This document shows, piece after piece, positions 15,762 through 25,564 of a stretch of DNA of 46,696 bases (the stretch's first letter is position 1; the number at the start of each line of letters is the position of its first letter). The notes under the pieces were generated by a model, which was not told where the DNA came from, did no database searches, and was given only the letters and a program-made list of their open reading frames with translations. The stretch lies in NCBI GenBank assembly GCA_017427415.1, contig JAFRSU010000060.1, positions 1-46,696 of the forward strand. Direction: 5' to 3'. This DNA comes from Lachnospiraceae bacterium (GTDB lineage: Bacteria > Bacillota > Clostridia > Lachnospirales > Lachnospiraceae). Both the position numbers and the translations under genes were made by a program.

Positions 15762-18700
15762 CTGCATGGAAGACATAAGATATTTATGATAGCGGCCGTA
15801 TGTGTTTTTTCTGCTGCGGTTATACTTGCCATAACCGGTATCATAGCTTCTGCCGCCGGCGGAAATGATATCTCATACCGCCTTGGCAGTACGGGGGACA
15901 TTACCTATAAAGAAAACGATAACAAGGTGTATTATACAAGAAAGCATTTTTCTTCCGGCAGCAGCATAAGATATTATACATCTAAGTTTGTGATATCTCT
16001 TAAGGAGATATCGCAATATGATGATCTATCGGCATTAAATGCTTCGGGAAATGATTATTCCATGGAACTTACCGTAGCACATGACGGCGGTTCGATAAAG
16101 GAAAAGGATGCGGATAAGACAAAAAGCTTTTACTGGTATGACAGTGATGAAGCAGATGATGACGGATATATCACTACTACTTATGTCATAGACGGAAGCA
16201 TTTTGCTGGAGTTTCTGGAAAATGCCTCAGCTTCCGGGAGGCGCGGAAACCTGTATATACATCATGTTTTTTCTATAACGGGCGGCAGTGATAATGATGC
16301 ATGGCACAAAAGCAACAATGTAGTCAATAATGTGCCTTATTTCAGGTACAGTGACCTTTTTAAGCTCACCTGGAACAATACGGAAGCCACAAGGGCTTCC
16401 CAGGAGGCCTGTATGAACATCCCGGTCCCCTTCAAGAGCTTTTGCGAGGTGTATACCGCATATTATAATGAATACGGGCGGGTTATAAGACAGGAAAGAG
16501 GTACGCTTTCAGGTAACGCTAACTGGATAAAGACCGTTCCTTATTATATCAACGGAGTAAACGGGAAAAAATATGCAAGCCTTGAGCCGGGGACCAGAAA
16601 AGATACAAGAGGAAATATAATGAGGGCATACTATGTATATAGCACGGTACCTCTAAATAAAACGGATTTTCCTTTGTGGGATCCGGGACGTGACAGGCTG
16701 GCAGCCGATGGAAATACAATAAAACTTACGGATGCATCCGGAAGTCATCTGATAAGAGGCGGATATCTGAAAAAGACGGACAGCATATATTCATTCGCTG
16801 TCGCACAGGCAAATGCATATAATGTGATACTGTATATACCTGTAACCGATGCAGATAATGAGCTAAACCCCGGGCTTACACCGGACCCTGATGTTACACC
16901 TTTACCGGATGTGACACCGGGTCCGGATGTAACGCCTTTTCCTGATGTAACACCTATCCCGGATATTACGCAGGGACCTTATCCCGGGGGCGGGGATATT
17001 CCGGGATATACAGGTTCAGAACTTACAGTAAAATATTTTTACTATGACCTGACAAAAGGTAAAACCGATTGTATAAAGCTTGAAAGAGTGATCAACAGGG
17101 AATCGGGAACAGGCAGATATGACTTTAATGCGGCATATACGGTCAGACTGCAGGATACCCTTTATAAAGACGGCAGGGTGTATGAGCCTGCATCACTCGA
17201 CGGGGTTCTCTTCGGGGACAATGCTTCATTACTGGCATCGGGCAGTGTTGACTTTGTAGATACCTTTAATATGCATGACGAAAAAGTATACGGTATGTCT
17301 TCCGGCTCTGTAAGAAGGGAAGACGGGGTTTATGCGGATTTTGAAACAGGGGACCGCGGAGGTTTTTGTACCGTATATATATTGTGCAACGAAATCAAAG
17401 CCACTGATTCACTTCTTATAAGATATATTGATGAAGAGAGCAGGGAAGTGATATCGGAACAGATCCTTACTCATTTTTTCGATGGGAAAAAGCTGTACTG
17501 GCACGGGGTAAACGGTAAGCTCTCCTGGGCATACCGGGTACCTTTGACGGATATATATACAGCAGACGGCGATGAGTGTATCCCTTCATTTAAGGAGGAA
17601 GGGGCTTACTCCGTTGTCAGCGGTAAATGTGCCCCGTACGAGGCTGTACATGAGCACCTCGGAAGAGAATTGGGGAACGAAGCTATATGGTATTGTATGA
17701 CATGCGGAAAGATAAAGAGGATAACATATTTTACCGGCAGTCCGTATGCTCCGGATGCAGTGACGAGTGTATATGACAACAATTCAGTAAATGATACCTA
17801 TCACAGCTATCGTAAGTATAACGAAAGCGAAAGTATCCCGGTAAGAGCGGGATATGTATACGGAAGTTTTATAACGGATGCAGATATCGGTACGGGCAGG
17901 ACTTATCAGAATTGCAGTGACTGCGAATATGATTATGATGAAAGTAATTCTGCATTGTGGATAGCCGTGCCGGGAGATATCAATTCGGGGAATCTCGCTT
18001 TTACATTTGAACCGGAGAAGGATGTTCCTTTTACGGCCGGGGTCCTATATATACCATGCAGACAAAAGGTGACAAGAAAGCCGATACATGTACATATATC
18101 CGGTGATAACTTAAAGCATGTGCAGTATCATTATGCTGATAAGAATCTGCCCCAGGCCGTAATTATAAATGATGATCTAAGCGGTGATGATAATGATGAT
18201 CCTTCAAAGTTTTACCTGGTGATCGATGAATACGGAGATGATGTGCTGGCAGAGTTCGGCCTTGATGTACTTGCACCGGGCGGGATCAGGATAAAGGCCG
18301 GGACTAAGCATATCCCGTATCCCTCGTACAGAGTACCGTCAGATGTGCAGGAAGGCATATACAGTGTTAAAGCGGAAGTGACGGATACGGACGGAAGTAT
18401 CTTATATACCGATGAGACGTTTTTGGAGGTAACGGGCAGGCTGTACGGGCTGACACTTTACGATATATCTTCCGACGGCTATGAGTGGAAGGGAGTATTT
18501 GACGGAGAGGGTAACGGTTTTAATACGGAAGCATTGCCTTTATTGGACGGAGATTCACCTAAAGTTAAGAATGCAGGCATGCTTAAAAGCGGTTACATAT
18601 GGAGTTTTTCATTAAAGACAGCGGGCAGCAGGATGCAGCAGGCACTCTCGGGTATTAAGATCACCCCGGAGTTTTATCATATATCTCCGGACGGGACAAA

Positions 18701-19268
18701 AAGAAAAGTCGATATATGGTACCGGGGATATGACGCGGACGGCCGGGAGACTATCTTAAAGGAAGAAAAAAAGCCTGCAGCGGTGCGGGGAGAAATAAGC
18801 AGGCGGGTCGGTGATAAAGGCGACAGCACTAAAGGTATATGGAGCTTTGAATACAGCCTGCCTGATACCTGGTACTGTGTGGATAAAGGATTTGATATGG
18901 AAGGGTATCTCGATATATATGACGGGTGTACCTTCGATGAGGCATTTTGGGAGAAAGAAGGATATCTTGCGGTAAGTTTTAAGATCGAAGCATTTACAGA
19001 GGATGGTACGGTCATCATGTCATATTCGAACTTAAGTGAAAATGTAGAGGCCGGTATGTGTGACATGTGGGCGGAAGAAGGATATATACTTAAAAAGACG
19101 GATGTATACGGGACGGAATTTTTGCTGGATGAAGGTCAGGTGATCATAGTCCGACTCCCCGGCTCGACCATAAAAAAGGGGTCCGGTGTTCCGGACCCCC
19201 CGACAAACTTAAAAGAAGATAATATGATAAGATCAGGCGGAGCAGCTTATCTTTCCCTTCCGAGATAG
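15753..19268 (+). CDS. Large exported surface protein (1171 aa), putative adhesin of the Tad-like operon
   Basis: A 1171-residue protein with an N-terminal signal or anchor helix (about 9-33). After about 370 residues there is a Pro/Asp spacer of 8-residue repeats (DVTPLPDVTPGPDVTP and so on, about 375-405). The rest is beta-rich and Tyr/Gly/Asp-rich, with two C-x-x-C pairs (YCMTCGK and NCSDCE, about 650-725). No LPXTG or other sorting signal is present at the C-terminus. The last 30 residues are encoded across the terminator of the converging degV gene, so the true end may once have been earlier. As last gene of the operon it is a good candidate for a pilus-linked or secreted adhesin; no family recognised. 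Confidence 0.68.
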   Translation: MGHLHGRHKIFMIAAVCVFSAAVILAITGIIASAAGGNDISYRLGSTGDITYKENDNKVYYTRKHFSSGSSIRYYTSKFVISLKEISQYDDLSALNASGNDYSMELTVAHDGGSIKEKDADKTKSFYWYDSDEADDDGYITTTYVIDGSILLEFLENASASGRRGNLYIHHVFSITGGSDNDAWHKSNNVVNNVPYFRYSDLFKLTWNNTEATRASQEACMNIPVPFKSFCEVYTAYYNEYGRVIRQERGTLSGNANWIKTVPYYINGVNGKKYASLEPGTRKDTRGNIMRAYYVYSTVPLNKTDFPLWDPGRDRLAADGNTIKLTDASGSHLIRGGYLKKTDSIYSFAVAQANAYNVILYIPVTDADNELNPGLTPDPDVTPLPDVTPGPDVTPFPDVTPIPDITQGPYPGGGDIPGYTGSELTVKYFYYDLTKGKTDCIKLERVINRESGTGRYDFNAAYTVRLQDTLYKDGRVYEPASLDGVLFGDNASLLASGSVDFVDTFNMHDEKVYGMSSGSVRREDGVYADFETGDRGGFCTVYILCNEIKATDSLLIRYIDEESREVISEQILTHFFDGKKLYWHGVNGKLSWAYRVPLTDIYTADGDECIPSFKEEGAYSVVSGKCAPYEAVHEHLGRELGNEAIWYCMTCGKIKRITYFTGSPYAPDAVTSVYDNNSVNDTYHSYRKYNESESIPVRAGYVYGSFITDADIGTGRTYQNCSDCEYDYDESNSALWIAVPGDINSGNLAFTFEPEKDVPFTAGVLYIPCRQKVTRKPIHVHISGDNLKHVQYHYADKNLPQAVIINDDLSGDDNDDPSKFYLVIDEYGDDVLAEFGLDVLAPGGIRIKAGTKHIPYPSYRVPSDVQEGIYSVKAEVTDTDGSILYTDETFLEVTGRLYGLTLYDISSDGYEWKGVFDGEGNGFNTEALPLLDGDSPKVKNAGMLKSGYIWSFSLKTAGSRMQQALSGIKITPEFYHISPDGTKRKVDIWYRGYDADGRETILKEEKKPAAVRGEISRRVGDKGDSTKGIWSFEYSLPDTWYCVDKGFDMEGYLDIYDGCTFDEAFWEKEGYLAVSFKIEAFTEDGTVIMSYSNLSENVEAGMCDMWAEEGYILKKTDVYGTEFLLDEGQVIIVRLPGSTIKKGSGVPDPPTNLKEDNMIRSGGAAYLSLPR
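19171..19200 (-). terminator. Intrinsic terminator of degV, embedded in the end of the 1171-aa gene
   Basis: GGGGTCCGG/CCGGACCCC (19178-19186 with 19191-19199) around TGTT. The T run is on the reverse strand (19177-19172), so it terminates degV. Confidence 0.88.
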
Positions 19269-20149
19269 AAGAGTGCTACGGTACCGGGGCCTGCATGTGA
19301 GCCGATGGTGGGAGAGAGATCACTTATCATGAAGTTCTCATATCCGAATCTCTTTTTTACTTCGTCTCTTACGAACTCGGCATCTTCCCTGCAGTCACCG
19401 TGTGTGATAACGATCAGCCTGTTTTCGTCCTTGGACTTAAAGCTTCCTATATGTTCTTCCATCTGGTCGACTAAAGAGATGAGGGATTTTTTCCTGCCTC
19501 TTACATTTTTTACGGGGACAAGCTTTCCTTCGTTGTCCACGTGAAGTACGGGCTTAACATTGAGCAGTGTACCGAATATCTTGACAGTTTTTGAGATACG
19601 TCCGCCTCTGTGCAGATACTCGAGATCGTCCACGGTAAAGGAGTGGCAGAGGTGCAGCTTGTTTTCCTTTAGCCAGCTTATTACCTCGTCCATGCTCTTA
19701 CCTGCCTTCTGCAGCTCTAAAGCATACCATACATACAGTCCCTGCCCGCCTGAAGCACATAAGGAGTCGATGACCTCAATCCTGGCCCCGGGGAACTCGG
19801 GGAGTACTTCTTTGGCAGCTATCTCAGCGTTGTTGCATGCGGAGCTTAGTCCCGATGAAAATGCTATATGGAGTACATCGTAGCCTTCGGATAACTGCTT
19901 ACGGAATATCTCCTTGGACTTATCGGGATTGGTGGCAAATGTGGATACGGTAGCTCCGTTTCTCATGCGGTTAAAGAAATCCTTGATATCAAGCTCGATA
20001 TCGTCACCGTATGTGGTACCGTCCACGATATAATGGAGCCTGTGGAGTGTAAGTTTGTTTTCTTTTACAAACTCCTCGGGCAGATCGGCAGTAGTGTCGG
20101 TAGAAATGATAAAAGGTCTTTTAATGTCTGACATAGCTTCATGTCGCAT
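19247..20149 (-). CDS. DegV family fatty-acid-binding protein
   Basis: A 300-residue cytoplasmic protein of the DegV/FakB group, which binds a fatty acid and can present it to the kinase FakA. Signatures: IISTDTTADLP at the start, IAFSSGLSSACNNA, and the domain-2 block DLEYLHRGGRISKTVK followed by FGTLLNVKPVL. The C-terminal SPTIGSHAGPGTVALFYLG is typical. It is transcribed against its neighbours and overlaps the 3' end of the 1171-aa gene by 22 bases. The Met at 20134 (MSDIKRP) is an alternative start; neither has a strong ribosome binding site. Confidence 0.93.
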   Translation of the reverse strand: MRHEAMSDIKRPFIISTDTTADLPEEFVKENKLTLHRLHYIVDGTTYGDDIELDIKDFFNRMRNGATVSTFATNPDKSKEIFRKQLSEGYDVLHIAFSSGLSSACNNAEIAAKEVLPEFPGARIEVIDSLCASGGQGLYVWYALELQKAGKSMDEVISWLKENKLHLCHSFTVDDLEYLHRGGRISKTVKIFGTLLNVKPVLHVDNEGKLVPVKNVRGRKKSLISLVDQMEEHIGSFKSKDENRLIVITHGDCREDAEFVRDEVKKRFGYENFMISDLSPTIGSHAGPGTVALFYLGRER

Positions 20150-20232
20150 TAATAAGTATTAATGCATTCCTTTCCAATATTCTAATGCATAGATGGCATC
20201 AAATATTAAATGACTTTGTTTTAAAATCCAAA

Positions 20233-20255
20233 ACATGTAGTTTTTAAAACTACAT
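20233..20255. promoter_or_regulatory. Palindrome in the degV-secDF divergent region
   Basis: ATGTAGTTTT and AAAACTACAT form an almost gapless palindrome. It may be an operator or a weak transcript end. Its position upstream of the secDF promoter makes regulatory use possible. Confidence 0.4.
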
Positions 20256-20311
20256 TCATTTTACCATAACCGGTTATTTTCGTCAATTAAAAAAATATAA
20301 ACTTTTGCTCT

Positions 20312-20340
20312 TTGACATTAAGAAAAATATGTGTTATGAT
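20312..20340 (+). promoter_or_regulatory. Consensus promoter of secDF-recJ-proB
   Basis: TTGACA (20312-20317), 17-bp spacer, TATGAT (20335-20340), with TG at 20332-20333 making an extended -10. Confidence 0.87.
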
Positions 20341-20405
20341 AAATTAGTTATGGGCTATATTTATGCCCGAACATGAAATTTTTCTTTAGTTTTTTGGAGG
20401 ATACT

Positions 20406-22652
20406 ATGAAGAGTAAAGGTTTTGTACAATTACTTATCGCCCTTATCTGTATCGCTGCCATCGCATTTGTTTCCATATGCGGATTCGGTACCGACAAGAG
20501 CGGAAGTGCCAGTGACGTTAAGCTCGGACTGGACCTCGCAGGCGGCGTGAGCATCACATACCAGGCCGTAAAAGAGGATCCTACTTCTGCAGAGATGAAC
20601 GATACCGTTTATAAGATGCAGAAACGTGCCGAGGGCTTCAGTACTGAGGCTGAGGTTTACCCTGAGGGAGATAACAGGATCACCGTTGCCATCCCCGGTG
20701 TTTCAAGTGCCGATGAAGTACTTAAGACACTTGGTGATGCAGGTAATATTTATTTTATATATGGTAAGAGTCCCGACGGGACAGTTAATATCGAAAGAGA
20801 TCTTGACGGCTCATACAAGCTTGCACGTCCTTTGGAGACCATCATTTCCGACGGCGGCTTGGTAGTAGACGGTTCGGATATCTTAGACGCACAGCCCCAG
20901 ATGTATCAGGATCAGATACAGGGCGTTCAGTATGTAGTCGATCTTACATTCAAATCAGAAGGAACCAAGAAGTTTGCCGATGCTACAGAGTATGCTTACA
21001 GCTACCGTTCGGCAGGTTCTTTAGAGAACATCATCGCTATCGTATATGACGGCGAGATCGTATCTGCACCCGGCGTTTCATCTGTTATCAGCGAAGGCCG
21101 TGCACAGATCATGGGACAGGCTAATTTTGACGAGAGCAATGTACTTGCTACCACGATCAGAGTCGGTGCCCTTCCTCTTGAACTTTCAGTATTAAGATAT
21201 TATGTAGAAGGTGCTTCACTCGGTGAGAACGCACTTGACACTTCACTTATCGCAGGTCTTATAGGTATCGGGCTTATCATCCTTTTCATGATCATCATGT
21301 ATCGTGTTCCCGGTGTTGCAGCTTCACTTGCACTTTTATTCTATGTAGGCATTATGGTTATATGTCTTAACCTGTTTGAGGTTACGCTTACACTTCCCGG
21401 TATCGCAGGTATCATCCTTTCCATCGGTATGGCGGTAGATGCGAACGTTATCATATTTACCCGTATCCAGGAAGAACTCGGTACAGGAAAGACGGTACGT
21501 TCAAGTATCAAGATCGGTTTCAGCAAAGCTCTTTCAGCTATCGTTGATGGTAATATCACCACCATCATTGCGGCTATCGTTCTTTACTTCTTAGGCTCAG
21601 GTACAGTTAAGGGTTTTGCACAGACACTTGCCATCGGTATCATCATTTCCATGCTCACAGCATTGTTTGTGACCAAGTTCATACTTAATGCATTTGTTAA
21701 CTTAGGTGCTGACAAGGTAGGCTGCTTCGGTGAGAAGAAGGGCTACAAGAAGATGCGTATCATCGAGAACTTCCCTAAGTTCGCGATCATTTCGGGTGTC
21801 GTTATCTTAGCAGGTGCGATCGCCATCATCGTTAACACAGCAACCATAGATGCTCCGTTCAACTACGGACTTGATTTCTCAGGCGGTACAGCTACTACCT
21901 TTACGGTAGACGGCGAGCTTCCTTCGGATATCAAGGAGAGCCTTGATCAGAAGATCACTGCACAGCTCGGACAGAGTGCAGTTATTTCACAGGAAAGAGG
22001 CACATCTACCTTTACAGTAAGGACCAAGGAGCTTTCAACCGACGACAGAGCAAAGTTAACCGAAATCATTACGTCGTCATATTCCGTACAGGCAGACAAC
22101 ATCACCACCGAGAGCGTAGGTGCCACTGTTTCGGGAGAAATGAAGAAGGATGCGCTTGTAGCCGTTATCGTAGCTACCATCTGCATGCTTATATACATCT
22201 GGTTCAGATTCAAGAACATCAGCTTCGGTCTGTCATCAGTTATCGCACTTCTGCATGACGTACTTGTGGTTATTACCGTATATGCCATAGCTAAGGATGT
22301 TATCTCGGTAGGTAACACCTTCATAGCATGTCTGCTTACCATCGTCGGATACTCGATCAACGCTACCATCGTTATCTTTGACCGTATCCGTGAGAACATG
22401 GCTGAAAAGCTTGCTAAGGAAAGCGTTGCAGATGTGGTAAACAAGAGTATATCACAGACATTTACCAGAAGTATCTACACCTCACTGACCACTCTTATCA
22501 TGGTTGTGCTTCTTGCCATCCTCGGTGTATCATCAGTCAGAGAATTCGCTATCCCGCTTATGGCAGGTATCATTGCGGGCGGTTTCTCATCTGTATGTAT
22601 TTCAGGCGGCATCTGGCATCTGTTCCAGAAGAAAAAGAAAAAGGCTGAATGA
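20406..22652 (+). CDS. secDF: Fused protein-export membrane protein SecDF
   Basis: A 748-residue fusion of SecD and SecF, the proton-driven accessory of the Sec translocon. The SecD part starts with a membrane helix followed by KLGLDLAGGVSITYQ and ends near residue 450; the SecF part starts with YGLDFSGGTATTF near 490. Each half contributes about six helices, with the RND signatures GIAGIILSIGMAVDANVIIF and VGYSINATIVIFDRIREN. The ATG at 20406 is chosen because GGAGG lies just before it, rather than the ATG at 20373. The gene ends ATGA into recJ. The natural fusion is usual in Bacillus and many Clostridia. Confidence 0.97.
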   Translation: MKSKGFVQLLIALICIAAIAFVSICGFGTDKSGSASDVKLGLDLAGGVSITYQAVKEDPTSAEMNDTVYKMQKRAEGFSTEAEVYPEGDNRITVAIPGVSSADEVLKTLGDAGNIYFIYGKSPDGTVNIERDLDGSYKLARPLETIISDGGLVVDGSDILDAQPQMYQDQIQGVQYVVDLTFKSEGTKKFADATEYAYSYRSAGSLENIIAIVYDGEIVSAPGVSSVISEGRAQIMGQANFDESNVLATTIRVGALPLELSVLRYYVEGASLGENALDTSLIAGLIGIGLIILFMIIMYRVPGVAASLALLFYVGIMVICLNLFEVTLTLPGIAGIILSIGMAVDANVIIFTRIQEELGTGKTVRSSIKIGFSKALSAIVDGNITTIIAAIVLYFLGSGTVKGFAQTLAIGIIISMLTALFVTKFILNAFVNLGADKVGCFGEKKGYKKMRIIENFPKFAIISGVVILAGAIAIIVNTATIDAPFNYGLDFSGGTATTFTVDGELPSDIKESLDQKITAQLGQSAVISQERGTSTFTVRTKELSTDDRAKLTEIITSSYSVQADNITTESVGATVSGEMKKDALVAVIVATICMLIYIWFRFKNISFGLSSVIALLHDVLVVITVYAIAKDVISVGNTFIACLLTIVGYSINATIVIFDRIRENMAEKLAKESVADVVNKSISQTFTRSIYTSLTTLIMVVLLAILGVSSVREFAIPLMAGIIAGGFSSVCISGGIWHLFQKKKKKAE

Positions 22653-24451
22653 TGGATTGTAACGAAAAATGGTCTGTTTGCAATAAAAAAGGCGATTTTG
22701 AATTTATAATGAATACTTTCGGTGTGACCGCGTCCACCGCCAGGCTTCTCATCAACAGGGATAAAACCACTGAAGAAGAGATAAGGGAATTTCTGTATCC
22801 GGATGAAGACAACATTCATCCGGGTACCCTTATGAGAAATCTGAAGGAAGCGGCCGACATCATAGAAGAGAAGCTTTCGTCCCGAAAAAAGATCAGGATT
22901 ATAGGCGATTATGATGCAGACGGTATCATGTCCACCTTTATCCTGTATGACGCGTTGAAAAAAAAGGGGGCGGAAGCTGATTTCTATATTCCGGACAGGA
23001 TAAAAGACGGATACGGCATCAATGCTGATATGATAGCGAAGGCGGCAGAGGACGGGATAGATACCGTGCTCACATGCGATAACGGCATATCGGCGACGGA
23101 TGCAGCTGATAAAGCAAAGGAAAGAGGCATCACTCTCATAGTGACCGATCATCATGAGCTGCCGGAAATACTCCCCGATGCATGTGTCATAGTGGACCCG
23201 AAGCATCCGGAAGACACATACCCCTGTAAAGATATCTGCGGTGCAGTGGTAGCCGCCAAGCTTGCGGTAGAACTTTTAAACAGGGGTCTGCCCCCTTCGG
23301 CGCAGCAGAGTGATAAAGCAAGCCGGTCCCCTTATTACAGGTACATCGAATACATGGCTATCGCCACTATCTGCGATGTGGTTCCGTTACACAAAGAAAA
23401 TAAGACGATCGCGTCGTTGGGACTGAAAAAACTTAACGAAAAATACCATTCCGCATCCTGCACGGATGACGGAAGCATAAATATGGGTCTTAAAGCACTT
23501 ATAGACCTGTGCGATATAAAAGGAGCCATATCGGACCATACTGTCGGCTTTATCATCGGACCGTGCCTCAATGCGACGGGAAGGCTTGACCTTGCAGGAC
23601 GTGCCCTTCATATGCTTTTGGCAAAGGATCCGGCGCAAGCTCTAAAGTATGCCGGAGAATGCAGGGAACTGAACGAAGAACGTAAAGCCATGACCATAAG
23701 CGAGACCGGGAAAGCACTTAACTTTCTCGAGGAGGAAGCGGTATCGGACAGAGTGCTTGTAGTGGAGCTGCCTGACTGCCATGAGAGCTTAGCGGGCATC
23801 ATAGCGGGACGTATAAGGGAGAAGTACATAAAACCCGTATTTGTCCTTACAAAGGGCAAGAATATGATAAAAGGTTCGGGACGTTCCATACCGGGCTACA
23901 ATATGTTCGGCGAGATGCAGAAGTGTTCTGAACTGTTCTCTAAATTCGGCGGACATCCCATGGCTGCCGGACTGAGCCTGCCGGAGGAAAACGTAGCAGC
24001 CTTCAGGAAAAAGATAAATGCCATATGTACACTTACCGAAGAGGACATGAAGAAAAAGGTGCTGCTCGATGCGGCGGTGCCGATAAGTGCTTTTGACGAA
24101 AAAAGTGTAGAGGAACTAAGCCTGTTTGAGCCGTGCGGACCGGAGAACCCCGCACCGTTATTCGGTGACAGGAACAATAAGGTGATACGTTTAAGACGTA
24201 TCGGTAAAAACAACAATTTCCTAAAGCTGACCATGGAGGACAGCAAAGGTATAAGATACAGCGCAGTATGCTTTAAGGACGCCGAAGAAGTGATAGGAGC
24301 CTTATCCGGGAAATACGGCACCGCACAGGTTGACCGGGCTTTTGAGGGAAGGGACAATGATATAAGGCTTACCATAAGCTACATACCCGAGATCAATGAG
24401 TATAACGGTATCCGCAGTATCCAGATGAAGATACAGGGCATCCTGTATTAA
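22649..24451 (+). CDS. recJ: Single-stranded-DNA-specific exonuclease RecJ
   Basis: A 600-residue DHH-family 5'-3' exonuclease acting in recombination and repair. The phosphoesterase core shows IGDYDADGIMST, TCDNGISA, VTDHHELPE and VDPKHPEDTYPCKDICGA; the DHHA1 part shows KFGGHPMAAGLSL. An OB-like C-terminal domain follows from about 450. Length is normal. The start codon overlaps the secDF stop (ATGA), so translation of the two is coupled. Confidence 0.95.
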   Translation: MMDCNEKWSVCNKKGDFEFIMNTFGVTASTARLLINRDKTTEEEIREFLYPDEDNIHPGTLMRNLKEAADIIEEKLSSRKKIRIIGDYDADGIMSTFILYDALKKKGAEADFYIPDRIKDGYGINADMIAKAAEDGIDTVLTCDNGISATDAADKAKERGITLIVTDHHELPEILPDACVIVDPKHPEDTYPCKDICGAVVAAKLAVELLNRGLPPSAQQSDKASRSPYYRYIEYMAIATICDVVPLHKENKTIASLGLKKLNEKYHSASCTDDGSINMGLKALIDLCDIKGAISDHTVGFIIGPCLNATGRLDLAGRALHMLLAKDPAQALKYAGECRELNEERKAMTISETGKALNFLEEEAVSDRVLVVELPDCHESLAGIIAGRIREKYIKPVFVLTKGKNMIKGSGRSIPGYNMFGEMQKCSELFSKFGGHPMAAGLSLPEENVAAFRKKINAICTLTEEDMKKKVLLDAAVPISAFDEKSVEELSLFEPCGPENPAPLFGDRNNKVIRLRRIGKNNNFLKLTMEDSKGIRYSAVCFKDAEEVIGALSGKYGTAQVDRAFEGRDNDIRLTISYIPEINEYNGIRSIQMKIQGILY

Positions 24452-24498
24452 ATGAGTTTAAATTGGAATCTTATAATATAACATACGAGGAACAGAAA

Positions 24499-25335
24499 AT
24501 GTCAGATCGTTCATACATTAAAGACAAAAAAAGAATAGTCATTAAAATCGGTTCATCATCACTGGTACATCCGGAAACAGGGGACTTAAACCTTGTCCGC
24601 ATAGAAAAGCTTGTGCGTATCATCACGGACCAGTGCAACGAAGGTAAGGAAGTGGTCCTGGTATCCTCGGGAGCCATAGCTGTCGGGATCAAGGCGCTCG
24701 GACTTTCAAAAAGACCCGACTATAAGGCGGGAGAGCAGGCATGTGCCGCAGTAGGACAGGCCAGGCTTATGATGGTATACCAGAAGCTGTTTGCGGAATA
24801 CCTCCGTACCGCAGCCCAGGTACTTATGACGAAAAACACCATGATCGACCCTGAGAGCCGCCATAATGCGAGAAGTACCTTTGATGAGCTCTTAAAGATG
24901 GGAGTGGTACCTGTCGTTAATGAAAACGATACCGTATCCACGGATGAGATTGAGTTCGGTGATAACGATACGCTTTCCGCTATAGTTGCCGCACTGGTGC
25001 ATGCGGATCTGCTGATCCTTCTTACCGACAAGGACGGACTGTATACCGATGACCCCGGGAAAAATCCCGATGCACAGTTCATAAATACCGTAGATGTGAT
25101 CGATGAGAGGATACTTGCCATGGGTAAGGGTGCCGGCTCAAGCGTAGGAAAGGGCGGTATGTCCACCAAGATATCCGCAGCACGTATCGCAACCGACTCC
25201 GGTGCGGACATGGTCATCACCAATGCGGACGATCTGAATAAATTAAACGATGTATTGGAAGGTAAGGATGTCGGAACACTGTTCAAGGCACACAAGAACA
25301 TCGACTTCCACCTGATCAATTATATCTCACAGTAA
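24499..25335 (+). CDS. proB: Glutamate 5-kinase, short form without PUA domain
   Basis: A 278-residue amino-acid kinase that phosphorylates glutamate as the first step of proline synthesis. Signatures: RIVIKIGSSSLVHPETG, VLVSSGAIAVG, VPVVNENDTVSTDEIEFGDN and GKGGMSTKISAARIATDSG. It stops soon after the kinase domain, lacking the C-terminal PUA domain found in the 367-residue E. coli enzyme; the short form is known in several Firmicutes. The ATG at 24499 has GAGGAAC upstream and is preferred over 24463. proA is not adjacent. A strong terminator follows. Confidence 0.95.
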   Translation: MSDRSYIKDKKRIVIKIGSSSLVHPETGDLNLVRIEKLVRIITDQCNEGKEVVLVSSGAIAVGIKALGLSKRPDYKAGEQACAAVGQARLMMVYQKLFAEYLRTAAQVLMTKNTMIDPESRHNARSTFDELLKMGVVPVVNENDTVSTDEIEFGDNDTLSAIVAALVHADLLILLTDKDGLYTDDPGKNPDAQFINTVDVIDERILAMGKGAGSSVGKGGMSTKISAARIATDSGADMVITNADDLNKLNDVLEGKDVGTLFKAHKNIDFHLINYISQ

Positions 25336-25366
25336 AAGTATTCCGGCAGCATCATTCCGGATAAAT

Positions 25367-25436
25367 AAATGTCATCCTGAGTTTTTTTAGAAGGCTCTTT
25401 AAAATCCTTCGTAAAAGCTCAGGATGACATTTTTAT
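25367..25436 (+). terminator. Long hairpin terminator after proB
   Basis: A 15-bp perfect stem, AAATGTCATCCTGAG (25367-25381) with CTCAGGATGACATTT (25418-25432), then TTTT. An inner GAAGG/CCTTC pair strengthens it. The GTCATCCTGAG core recurs downstream of dapF, so this may be a repeat element serving as terminator. Confidence 0.85.
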
Positions 25437-25468
25437 CTGCTTCGGTCTTTAAAAAAAACATTAAAATA

Positions 25469-25540
25469 ATCCTTAAAACCATCCTTAAAACCATCCTTAA
25501 AACCATCCTTAAAACCATCCTTAAAACCATCCTTAAAACC
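25469..25540. repeat. Six perfect tandem copies of a 12-bp unit
   Basis: ATCCTTAAAACC is repeated six times without error, flanked by degenerate copies on both sides (TAATCC before, ATCTAAAAATAATCC after). It lies in non-coding DNA between proB and ahcY. The array is likely to vary in copy number. Confidence 0.95.
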
Positions 25541-25564
25541 ATCTAAAAATAATCCCGAAAACTA

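Noticed and set aside
22475..23206. Long reverse-strand open frame across secDF/recJ
   Set aside because: It is antisense to two well-supported genes, with no ribosome binding site and no family-like features.
25469..25540. Possible CRISPR-like array
   Set aside because: The units are 12 bp and contiguous, with no spacers; no cas genes are near.
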